Shown here piece after piece: positions 1 to 6,057 of a stretch of DNA of 6,057 nucleotides (its first letter is position 1; each line of letters begins with the position of its first letter). Origin of the DNA: JBBDIO01 sp040880365 (GTDB lineage Bacteria; Chloroflexota; Anaerolineae; Caldilineales; Caldilineaceae); contig JBBDIO010000099.1 in NCBI GenBank assembly GCA_040880365.1, positions 1 to 6,057 of the forward strand. Direction: 5' to 3'. The notes under the pieces are model-generated. The model saw only the letters and a list, made by a program, of their open reading frames with translations. It had not been told where the DNA came from and made no database searches. Both the position numbers and the translations under genes were made by a program.

Positions 1-1140
1 GCGCTGGGGGGCGTGGTGTGGGCGTTGGTGGTTGCCGTGCTGGCCTTTGCGCTGACCAGCCCCTATGCCATTCTGGATTGGTCCAGTTTTATCCAGGCGA
101 CATTGGTAGAGCAGGGGCGCATGGTGCGCGGGGTGGCGGATTTCCCCTTTACGCGCCAATATCGGGGTACGATGCCCTATTTGTACTTCCTCGAACAGCA
201 ACTTGCCTGGGGCATGTGGTGGCCCCTGGGGTTGACCGCGCTGGCAGGTGGGCTGGCGGCATTTGCCTATATGCTGATCACGCTGGGGCGGGGTGGGCGG
301 GCACTGGTGGGACGTCGCGTTATGGCGCTCAGTGACCTGGCGCTGGGCAATCTCATCATCTGGGCGTGGGTGTTGCCCTACTTCGGCATCACCGGCGCGT
401 TTCTCGCCAAATTCAATCGCTATATGAGTCCGCTACTGCCCTTTGCGGCCATCTTCGCGGCGGGTCTGCTCTGGGCACTATGGCAAGTGGGACGCGGCCC
501 GCACACGGTCTCTGCACCGCGATCCGCGGCACCTTGGGCCGAGTTTGACGTGCGACCCTTGAAGCGACGGGCCTGGTGGCGGGGTGTATTCTCTGTGGTG
601 GCGGGTGGGTTGGCTGTGCTGACGCTGCTGGCGAGTGTCTATTGGTCGGTGGCCTATGTCAACGGTGTGTATGGACGTGAACACACCTGGATTACGGCCA
701 GCCGGTGGATTTACGCCAATGTGCCGTCGGGATCGGCGATTCTGTGGGAACTGTGGGATGATCCGCTGCCCGTGCGCGCCTTGCCCGACGACCCGCAGAC
801 GAATCTTGGCAGCGCGGGGCTACGCAATATTGATTGGGGTCCTTATGAGGAGGACACTGCCGAGAAATATGCGATTCTGCGCGAGCGGCTGCGCGAGGCC
901 GACTATGTCGCCTATAGCTCCAAGCGGATCTACGGCAGCGTGGATAATCTGCCCCAACGCTATCCCATGACGCTGCGCTATTATGCGGGCATGTGGGATG
1001 GTAGCCTGGGCTTCGAGGTTGTCGCGGATGTCACTGCGCCGCCGCGCCTGTTTGGCCGCGAATTCGACGACCGGGATGCCGATGAGAGCTGGAGCCTCTA
1101 TGACCATCCGCGCGTCACCATTTTCCGCAAGGTGCGCAGC
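1..1140 (+). other. GT39/PMT-like membrane region and adjoining soluble domain of the first protein
   Basis: This is the N-terminal module of the first protein, cut by the window edge. Hydrophobic spans lie near residues 1-20, 70-90, 105-127, 138-158 and 190-215 (numbered from base 13). The stretch around KFNRYMSPLLP resembles the late membrane segments of PMT_2/ArnT-type glycosyltransferases, where a basic-RY-P-LP pattern opens a span. The acidic first loop that would hold the catalytic residue lies upstream, outside the window, so activity cannot be judged. After the last span comes a soluble stretch of about 150 residues rich in charged and aromatic residues. It contains ILWELWDDPLP, an RYP stretch and YDHPRV, a pattern I associate with N-terminal regions of long Chloroflexota YYY proteins. 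It probably lies outside the cytoplasmic membrane. The GT39 assignment is by motif resemblance only. Confidence 0.65.
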
Positions 1141-4100
1141 CTGAGCGATGCTGAATTCGATGCCTATTTTGCGCGCGCGTGGGAAGATGCTGTGCCCTAT
1201 TATCGGGGGGAAGATTCGTTTTTGAGTCCCTTCCTGGAACTCATGGGGCTGGGTCAGTCGCCACAGGCCGAAGGCGCGGGCCTGATAGGGCGGGTCATTG
1301 GGCTGCTGAGCGGTGAAGGGTCACGCTTAACCGCGCCGACGCCTGTGCCCGATTTACTGCTCGACAGGCCACTCGCGGCGCTGCCTGTGGTAGACAATTA
1401 TCGGTGGAACGACTGGGCTTCGGGCACGCCCTGGGCGGCTGCGCTGGTCTGGTGGAGCGTGTTGTGGCTGATGGGGCTGATTGCGTGGCCGCTGACGTTT
1501 CGCATCTTTTCCCGACTGCGCGACCGCGGCTATCTGCTGGCCCGGAGCCTGGGCTGGTTGCTGACCGGCTGGCTGCTGTGGCTGGGCGCGAGCGTGCAGC
1601 TTTGGCACAACAGTGTGCGCAATGCATGGTTGATTGTCGGTGCCTGTGCGGTAATCGGTCTGGCACTTGCGTGGCGACAGCGGGTAGCTATGTTGGCGTT
1701 TCTGCGTCACCGCTGGCAAGTGCTGGTCGTGGGCGAAGTCGTATTTGCCGTGGCGTTTGTGCTCTTTGTGCAGATACGCATCTTCAATCCCGACCTTTGG
1801 CAGCCGTGGAGAGGCGGCGAGAAGTTTATGGAATTTGCCTTTCTGAATGGCATTTTACGCAGCCCGACTTTTCCACCCGTCAATCCACATTTTGCAGGCG
1901 GGTATATCAACTATTACTACTATGGCCTCTATCTGGTGGCCCATCTTACCAAGCTGACGGGCATTTATGCCGAAGTGGCGTTCAATCTGGCGGTGGCTTC
2001 GCTCTTTGCCCTGACTGCGCTCAATGCGTTCACTGTGGCATATAGCACAGTGGCATATAGCACAGTGGCTATCGCAAAGGCCGCAGGACAACGCGCACTC
2101 GATTTCCCCGTGTGGCGAGCCGGGCTGCGACGGGCCGGACTGGCTGCACTTTTTGTGGTGGGAATTGGTAACCTGGATGGCTTTGCCGAGTTGTTGCGCA
2201 ACGCGGATCGGGTTGCGCCGATTGCCGCGACGCAAGGTATTCTGGGGATACCGGCGCTGGTGGTCGGTGGCCTCGCGCGCTGGGTGCAGTTGGTGTTGCA
2301 GGGCGGACCCATCCCAGCCTATGATTTTTGGCCGCCCAGCCGTGTGATCCCAAACACGATTAACGAGTTTCCCTATTGGACCTTCTTGTTCGCGGATTTG
2401 CATCCGCACATGATTGCGATTCCGTTTTCGTTGCTGGTGGTGGCGGGCGTTCTGAATCTGCTGCGCGGGGGGGCTGGTGCCCTCGCGCGTCCCACACTGG
2501 CGTTGAGTGCGGTCACATTTGCGTTTGTGATTGGCGCGTTGGCCGCGATTAACCTGTGGGAATATCCCACCTATCTGGGATTGGTGCTGTTGGTCTGTCT
2601 GATTCTGACGCTGGCCGGCAGGCTGGGGCTGGGCTGGGCATTGCTTGTGTGGATAAGTACGGCGGGCCTCTCCTATCTGTTTTATCTGCCATTCTTTGCA
2701 AATTATGCCGGAGTGGGCGCCGCGGGCATTGGGCGCGTGCGCGCGCCGGATGATCTGGGGCCGTGGCTGCTGATTTGGGGCTTCTTTGTCTTTGTGTTGT
2801 TGAGTTGGCTGGTGTGGCAAGTGCGGCAGCCCGTGCCGCGGGCACTAGGTATCAGCCGGGCGGTGAGCCTGATCTTGCGCCATTTCGACCGGCTGCCGCG
2901 CGTTCTGCGTCTGATGCAGCAGTTACTACGCGCGCCAACATTTGGTTTTCTGGCGGGTGCAACGACCCTTTTTGTGGTGGTCATGCTGATTGTACTGGCC
3001 GCGGGCCTGGGCCATTGGATCCTGGCGCTCTCATTGGTGGGCGTGGGTTTGGCAATGCCGCTGCTTTTGCGTGCAAATCTGCCCCATGCCATGCCGACGG
3101 TGATGGTCGCATCCCTGGCGTTTACGGGTTTCCTGATCCTGGCGGGAACACAGATCGTGTTTGTGCGCGATTTTTTGCAAGGAGGCGATTGGTATCGCAT
3201 GAACACGTTGTTCAAGTTCTATGTGCAGGTGTGGGTGCTGCTGGGGCTGGCTGCGGCCATTGCCTTTGCCCAGCTGTGGCGGGCTACGGCACAGCAACCG
3301 CACGATAGCCTGTTGCCGCTAGAGTCGCCGCATGGAGAGTCGCCGCATATAGAGCAGACACAGAGCGCGTTTGCGGCGCTGGCTGTGCCGGTGGGGGGCG
3401 CACGACTGTGGCGCACGGTTGCGCTGGGGCTTCTGCTGTGTAGCCTGGCATTCCCCCTGTTTGGCACGCCCGACCGGCTCGATTATCGCATGGTGGGCTG
3501 GCGTCCGCCGGTGGGCACGCTGGATGGCATGGCCTATATGGAACAGGGCAGCTACACATGGCCGGATGACAGTCATCGTATTGAGCTACGCCATGATCAT
3601 GCGGTGATCCAATGGCTGCTGGAGCATGTACGCGGCAATCTGGTGATCGCCGAATCGGCAGAGGTGGACTATTACCAGGCAGGCGGTACACGCATTGCCA
3701 GCTTTACGGGCCTGAGCGGGCTGATGGGCAAACATGAAAACGAACAGCGCGGCGGCGCACAGGTCGCGGAACGCCATGCATTCATGCGCGAATTCTGGAA
3801 TACATCGGATGTGGAGCGCACGCTCGCCATTGCGCGCGAGTTGGATGTGGCGCTGGTCTATGTGGGGCAATTGGAACGGCATCAACATCCCGCGGGCGTC
3901 GAGAAGTTTCACGCAATGGCCGAAATGGGACTGCTTGAAGAATTGTATGCCACTGACGTGATTGACGGTGAAGGCAGTATCCTCTATGCCTTTCCCAATC
4001 GGATACGCGCGACGGAGGACGGATATTTTGTGCCTGTCCCCGCGCAGGACACGCAGGAAAACGATGGCAGGCCGACCGATGGTAGTCCGGCGGATGGCAA

Positions 4101-4161
4101 TCCCAATAATGTCAATCCTGCTGATGGCGAACCGACAGAGGGTGATGAAGATGTGGGTTAG
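1..4161 (+). CDS. GT39-like plus DUF2298 (Chlor_Arch_YYY) multi-spanning membrane protein, 5' end missing
   Basis: A large integral membrane protein. The visible part is 1386 residues; residue numbers here count from the GTG at base 13. That GTG is not a credible start, because it lies inside a hydrophobic span and the frame is open to base 1. Order of parts: a GT39/PMT-like membrane region with KFNRYMSPLLP (133-143); a soluble domain with a WELWDDPLP stretch (about 245-253) and YDHPRV (363-368); a full YYY domain with DRGY (504), SPTFPP (617-622), YYYYG (634-638), NEFP (784-787), ADLHPH (794-799), NLWEYP (847-852) and RMNTLFKFY (1062-1070); a C-terminal soluble domain with TLDG (1169), HENEQRGG (1241) and YVGQLER (1283); and an acidic repeat tail. 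The motifs identify DUF2298/TIGR03662, whose reaction is unknown. GT-C-type sugar transfer from a lipid carrier is my inference. The gene is followed after six bases, in the same frame, by a second YYY gene. Identification is firm; function is not. Confidence 0.93.
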   Translation, partial: ALGGVVWALVVAVLAFALTSPYAILDWSSFIQATLVEQGRMVRGVADFPFTRQYRGTMPYLYFLEQQLAWGMWWPLGLTALAGGLAAFAYMLITLGRGGRALVGRRVMALSDLALGNLIIWAWVLPYFGITGAFLAKFNRYMSPLLPFAAIFAAGLLWALWQVGRGPHTVSAPRSAAPWAEFDVRPLKRRAWWRGVFSVVAGGLAVLTLLASVYWSVAYVNGVYGREHTWITASRWIYANVPSGSAILWELWDDPLPVRALPDDPQTNLGSAGLRNIDWGPYEEDTAEKYAILRERLREADYVAYSSKRIYGSVDNLPQRYPMTLRYYAGMWDGSLGFEVVADVTAPPRLFGREFDDRDADESWSLYDHPRVTIFRKVRSLSDAEFDAYFARAWEDAVPYYRGEDSFLSPFLELMGLGQSPQAEGAGLIGRVIGLLSGEGSRLTAPTPVPDLLLDRPLAALPVVDNYRWNDWASGTPWAAALVWWSVLWLMGLIAWPLTFRIFSRLRDRGYLLARSLGWLLTGWLLWLGASVQLWHNSVRNAWLIVGACAVIGLALAWRQRVAMLAFLRHRWQVLVVGEVVFAVAFVLFVQIRIFNPDLWQPWRGGEKFMEFAFLNGILRSPTFPPVNPHFAGGYINYYYYGLYLVAHLTKLTGIYAEVAFNLAVASLFALTALNAFTVAYSTVAYSTVAIAKAAGQRALDFPVWRAGLRRAGLAALFVVGIGNLDGFAELLRNADRVAPIAATQGILGIPALVVGGLARWVQLVLQGGPIPAYDFWPPSRVIPNTINEFPYWTFLFADLHPHMIAIPFSLLVVAGVLNLLRGGAGALARPTLALSAVTFAFVIGALAAINLWEYPTYLGLVLLVCLILTLAGRLGLGWALLVWISTAGLSYLFYLPFFANYAGVGAAGIGRVRAPDDLGPWLLIWGFFVFVLLSWLVWQVRQPVPRALGISRAVSLILRHFDRLPRVLRLMQQLLRAPTFGFLAGATTLFVVVMLIVLAAGLGHWILALSLVGVGLAMPLLLRANLPHAMPTVMVASLAFTGFLILAGTQIVFVRDFLQGGDWYRMNTLFKFYVQVWVLLGLAAAIAFAQLWRATAQQPHDSLLPLESPHGESPHIEQTQSAFAALAVPVGGARLWRTVALGLLLCSLAFPLFGTPDRLDYRMVGWRPPVGTLDGMAYMEQGSYTWPDDSHRIELRHDHAVIQWLLEHVRGNLVIAESAEVDYYQAGGTRIASFTGLSGLMGKHENEQRGGAQVAERHAFMREFWNTSDVERTLAIARELDVALVYVGQLERHQHPAGVEKFHAMAEMGLLEELYATDVIDGEGSILYAFPNRIRATEDGYFVPVPAQDTQENDGRPTDGSPADGNPNNVNPADGEPTEGDEDVG
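1410..3290 (+). other. First YYY (DUF2298) domain
   Basis: This is the complete first copy of the Chlor_Arch_YYY region. It opens with two or three spans around DRGYLLARSLGWLL (nt 1522 on). A loop follows with GGEKFMEFAFLNG, SPTFPP (1861-1878) and INYYYYG (1906-1926), then GNLDGF (2167 on), SRVIPNTINEFP ending at 2373, ADLHPHM (2392-2412), NLWEYPTY (2551-2574) and RDFLQGGDWYRMNTLFKFY (ending about 3222), then more spans. Each motif has a counterpart in the second gene except RMNTLFKFY, which would fall past the right edge. The domain's reaction is unknown. The E603/E607 pair (nt 1819-1833) in the first large loop sits where GT-C enzymes keep their catalytic acidic residue, which suggests but does not prove a transferase. 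Confidence 0.88.
2035..2069 (+). repeat. 15-bp tandem repeat, about 2.3 copies, inside the first YYY domain
   Basis: The unit gtggcatatagcaca occurs perfectly at 2035-2049 and 2050-2064, followed by a partial copy, gtggc, at 2065-2069. It encodes VAYST twice within TVAYSTVAYSTVAIA, in the loop or span end between the YYYYG motif and the GNLDGF motif. Its A/T-rich codons stand out from the GC-rich surroundings. The copies are identical, which points to recent duplication. The frame is kept because the unit is five codons. Confidence 0.93.
3321..3354 (+). repeat. 15-bp tandem repeat in a hydrophilic loop of the first protein
   Basis: The 13-base string agagtcgccgcat occurs at 3321-3333 and again at 3336-3348, with agag recurring at 3351, giving a 15-bp period. 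The encoded peptide is ESPHGESPHIEQTQ (from residue 1104). It is a polar loop between the span after RMNTLFKFY and the next hydrophobic segment near residue 1137. It looks like a tolerated loop expansion rather than a functional site. Confidence 0.9.
4063..4152 (+). repeat. Six-unit, 15-nt degenerate repeat encoding the acidic C-terminal tail
   Basis: Read in frame, this stretch divides exactly into six five-codon units: DGRPT, DGSPA, DGNPN, NVNPA, DGEPT and EGDED. The consensus is D-G-x-P-[T/A/N]. At DNA level most units begin gatgg. The units have diverged more than the other two repeats in this gene, so the array is older or more relaxed. It forms nearly the whole disordered, acidic, proline-rich end of the first protein, with only two codons (V, G) between it and the TAG stop. 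Its likely role is a flexible linker or tail. Confidence 0.88.
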
Positions 4162-4169
4162 CGCGCAAT

Positions 4170-4174
4170 GGAAG
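4170..4174 (+). promoter_or_regulatory. Candidate ribosome binding site for the second YYY gene
   Basis: GGAAG at 4170-4174 lies 8 bases upstream of the ATG at 4183. It is a moderate match to a Shine-Dalgarno core. The alternative ATG at 4168 has no purine-rich core at a suitable distance, and the ATG at 4189 is spaced less well. This is why 4183 is chosen as the start. The site is only 9 bases past the preceding TAG, so initiation is probably coupled to termination of the upstream gene. Confidence 0.45.
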
Positions 4175-4182
4175 CAGGCATA

Positions 4183-6057
4183 ATGGGCATGGAGACGACT
4201 GCGAACGCGGGCCTGCTGGGGCCAGTGTGGGGACCCGTCGTGGCCTGGTATTTTGCCGTGCAACTGTGCGCACTGGCAGCCCTGCCCCTGAGCTTCGGGT
4301 TCTTGGGCGCGCTGCCCGACCGTGGCTATTCGTTGGCGAAAATTCTGGGCGTGCTGTTGGTGGGCTATCTGCTGTGGCTGGGGACGGCGCTGGGACTGGC
4401 GCGCAACGAAACGGGTGGCGCCTGGTTGGCGCTGGGTGTGCTTGCCGTTTTGGGCGTGTTATTTGCGTGGAAGCGGGCTGCGCGCGGCGATTGGGCCGGG
4501 CAGTGGCGCAAAGTCGATATGCGACATGTGTTGCTTGTCGAAAGCCTGTTCCTGGCTGGACTGGTACTGTGGGCCTGGGTGCGGGCGCATGATTCACCGG
4601 CGAACCACACCGAGCAGCCTATGGATCTCATGCTGCTCACTTCCATTTGGCAATCGCCCACCTTTCCACCCCAGGATGCCTGGTTGTCGGGCTATGCGAT
4701 TGCCTACTATTACATGGGCTATTGGCTGCTGGCGACGGTGGCGCGCCTGGCGAATACGCCCCCCGCCATTGCCTACAATGTGGGCCAGGCCGCGTGGTTT
4801 GGTTTGCTGTTGATTTCCTGCTATGGGGTGGGTTATAACCTGCTGGCGTTTGGACGGGGAGCTGCAACCGCGGGTGAAGGATCGGCGTCATCCGGCAATG
4901 AGGATGCAGCGGATCAGATTTCGCGAGCGCGGGGCGACTGGAGCAGCCGTCTGGGCGGGCTGCTGACCATGATCGGCGTCGCGCTGACGGGCAATCTGCA
5001 CGCGATACTGGAGTGGCTCTATGCAATGGGCGCGCCGGTGGCAGGATTGGCGCGTTGGGTGGGGGTCAACAATTTTCCCGACGGCGCGCAGGTGACAGGG
5101 GATTGGTATATCAGCAGCGCCGGCTGGTGGTGGTGGCGCACCAGCCGCGTACTCAGTGACCGCACGCTGGTGGGTGATCATATAGAAGTGATCGATGAGT
5201 TCCCCATGTTCAGCTATGTATTGGGCGATAACCATCCCCACGTCATGACCATGCCGGTGGCGCTGTTGGTGATTGCGATTGCCATGAATTTGCTTTTTGC
5301 CGCCTATACGCAGCGCATGGCGCGCCGTGCGGAGCACGCCTACCCGAATTCTGCGGAGCAGGCAAACACTATTTCTGCGGCGCGCGCCTGGTTTCCGGGT
5401 GGGCGTGGGGGGCTTGCCTTGACGATTGTTGCAACCGGGAGCCTGTTGTTTTTGAACACCTGGGATTTTCCTGTGTATTGGGGATTGCTGGTGTTGTGTA
5501 CCCTGGCCGCGTATTATGTGACCCAACCTGGCCCAACCCGCCAAGTGACCCATGCACCGGCGTGGTTGCGCGCGGGCAGGCTGGGCACTGTGCTGTTCGT
5601 GGGAACGGTGATTGCGTATGTGCCCTATTTGCTCACGGCGCAGAGCCAGGCCGGTGGACTTGCTCCCAATCTCTTTAACCCGACGCGCCTGCCTCAATTT
5701 TTGATGATGTTTGGGGGATGGCTGCCGGCGCTGGGTCTCCTGATTTGGATCGCTGTGCGCCGGCAGCGTCCTATGGCACAACATTGGCTTGTGGCCGGGC
5801 TGTTGGTGTTGGGCATTCCGCTGGTTTTTTTGCTGGCCCTGGCAGGGCTGGTGTTTGGCGGAGGGTGGGGAGCGCAGATGCTTGCCGGCCTGCCCCTGCC
5901 GCCCGATGTTGCCGGCTATGGCGCGCTGATGGCGGCACGCTGGCTGGGACAAGGCTATACATTTTTGCTGGTGGGCTGTGCGCTGGCGGCGACCGCGGCC
6001 GCGCTGTGGTCGTGGTATACCCAGCCGAATCTGCGCACTGGCAATGTCACGGCAGGG
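4183..6057 (+). CDS. Second DUF2298 (Chlor_Arch_YYY) membrane protein, 3' end missing
   Basis: A hydrophobic membrane protein of which 625 codons are visible; no stop occurs before the window ends. The start could also be ATG 4168 (five residues longer) or 4189; 4183 has the best ribosome binding site. Spans near residues 12-40, 50-70, 81-96 and 116-134 lead to a loop with E144 and D148 (EQPMD), SPTFPP (158-163) and YYYMG (175-179). These are followed by GNLHAILEWL, a WWWWRTSRV stretch (tryptophans 315-318), DEFP (338-341), GDNHPH (348-353) and NTWDFP (425-430). These match the first YYY domain in order and nearly in spacing. Two polar inserts, about residues 225-250 and 370-402, break the pattern. 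The protein lacks a GT39-like N-terminal region. The usual RMNT-FKFY motif and any C-terminal soluble domain or TPR repeats lie beyond the window. Family placement is firm, function unknown; it presumably works with, or was once fused to, the upstream product. Confidence 0.92.
   Translation, partial: MGMETTANAGLLGPVWGPVVAWYFAVQLCALAALPLSFGFLGALPDRGYSLAKILGVLLVGYLLWLGTALGLARNETGGAWLALGVLAVLGVLFAWKRAARGDWAGQWRKVDMRHVLLVESLFLAGLVLWAWVRAHDSPANHTEQPMDLMLLTSIWQSPTFPPQDAWLSGYAIAYYYMGYWLLATVARLANTPPAIAYNVGQAAWFGLLLISCYGVGYNLLAFGRGAATAGEGSASSGNEDAADQISRARGDWSSRLGGLLTMIGVALTGNLHAILEWLYAMGAPVAGLARWVGVNNFPDGAQVTGDWYISSAGWWWWRTSRVLSDRTLVGDHIEVIDEFPMFSYVLGDNHPHVMTMPVALLVIAIAMNLLFAAYTQRMARRAEHAYPNSAEQANTISAARAWFPGGRGGLALTIVATGSLLFLNTWDFPVYWGLLVLCTLAAYYVTQPGPTRQVTHAPAWLRAGRLGTVLFVGTVIAYVPYLLTAQSQAGGLAPNLFNPTRLPQFLMMFGGWLPALGLLIWIAVRRQRPMAQHWLVAGLLVLGIPLVFLLALAGLVFGGGWGAQMLAGLPLPPDVAGYGALMAARWLGQGYTFLLVGCALAATAAALWSWYTQPNLRTGNVTAG
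4849..4945 (+). other. Polar, low-hydrophobicity insert in the second YYY domain
   Basis: Between the span ending in GYNLLAFGRG and the next one starting near LGGLLTMIG lies a stretch rich in Ala, Gly, Ser, Glu and Asp (GEGSASSGNEDAADQ and following). It occupies the same position, between the YYYxG and GNL motifs, as the VAYST repeat region of the first copy. The distance from YYYxG to GNL is 255 nt in copy one and 285 nt in copy two, so this loop varies in length between the copies. Confidence 0.7.

Noticed and set aside
13..15. GTG at base 13 as the true start of the first gene
   Set aside because: It falls in the middle of a hydrophobic span with the frame open upstream, no upstream ribosome site is visible, and the GT39-like region is clearly incomplete.
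1404..2045. 213-codon + strand open frame in another frame
   Set aside because: It overlaps the conserved YYYYG region of the true frame. It is Cys/Arg-rich with no domain pattern.
2035..2069. CRISPR-like or mobile-element end repeats
   Set aside because: The units are directly adjacent with no spacers, are in frame with the protein, and have no flanking inverted repeats or target duplication.
1855..2820. 321-codon reverse-strand open frame
   Set aside because: Antisense to the first YYY core. Its composition (Gln/Arg/His/Pro-rich) is that of a shadow frame, and the sense strand carries all family motifs.
2825..2845. Short GC-rich hairpin (gtgcc-gcg-ggcac)
   Set aside because: A five-base stem inside a coding region with no T-run; expected by chance in GC-rich DNA.
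4159..4161. TAG as a pyrrolysine or suppressed codon
   Set aside because: Nothing in the window indicates recoding: no downstream structural element was recognised and a plausible start with a ribosome binding site follows. A plain stop is simpler.
4162..4182. Terminator or promoter between the two genes
   Set aside because: Only 6 to 21 bases separate the genes, with no hairpin plus T-run and no -35/-10 pair.
3586..4263. 225-codon reverse-strand open frame crossing the gene junction
   Set aside because: It overlaps the C-terminal soluble domain, whose motifs (HENEQRGG, YVGQLER) are in the sense frame. No recognisable protein features of its own.
4888..5952. 354-codon reverse-strand open frame
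   Set aside because: It lies antisense to conserved YYY motifs. Its product is rich in Gln, His, Arg and Pro with no recognisable domain, typical of the shadow of a GC-rich hydrophobic gene.

Overview
The window comes from a GC-rich genome and is almost entirely coding on the + strand. It holds parts of two very large, very hydrophobic membrane proteins. Both carry the signature motifs of the Chlor_Arch_YYY / DUF2298 family (TIGR03662, PF10060): SPTFPP, YYYxG, EFP...D-x-HPH, a W[E/D][Y/F]P motif and, in the first protein, RMNTLFKFY. From memory of that family, its range is mainly Chloroflexota and some Archaea, so a Chloroflexota bacterium (Anaerolineae-like) is the best guess. This is inferred from family membership only; there is no rRNA or other marker here.

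Layout: bases 1-4161 are the 3' part of a first gene, open at the left edge. It encodes the end of a GT39/PMT-like multi-spanning region, a soluble and probably extracytoplasmic domain, a complete first YYY domain, a second soluble domain with family-typical motifs, and an acidic tail of six 5-residue repeats. A TAG stop lies at 4159-4161. Bases 4168/4183-6057 are the 5' part of a second gene, open at the right edge, encoding a second, diverged YYY domain. There is no intergenic space for a promoter or terminator, so the two genes must be co-transcribed.

The most notable point is that both genes lie in the same frame. Apart from the single TAG, frame 1 is open across all 2019 codons of the window. 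One known architecture class of this family is a single chain with an N-terminal region, two YYY copies and TPR repeats. The window looks like that architecture cut in two by one stop codon in the linker, directly after a tandem-repeat tail. Three separate 15-bp-period repeats in the first gene mark places where hydrophilic loops or tails are being remodelled in units of five residues.

Function: the family has no established biochemical role that I know of. The N-terminal region resembles polyprenyl-phosphate-sugar-dependent GT-C glycosyltransferases, and the YYY copies have a GT-C-like layout (acidic residues in the first large loop, many membrane spans). A role in glycosylating surface polymers, lipids or proteins is plausible but is inference. 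No RNA genes, mobile elements, CRISPR arrays, promoters or terminators were seen.
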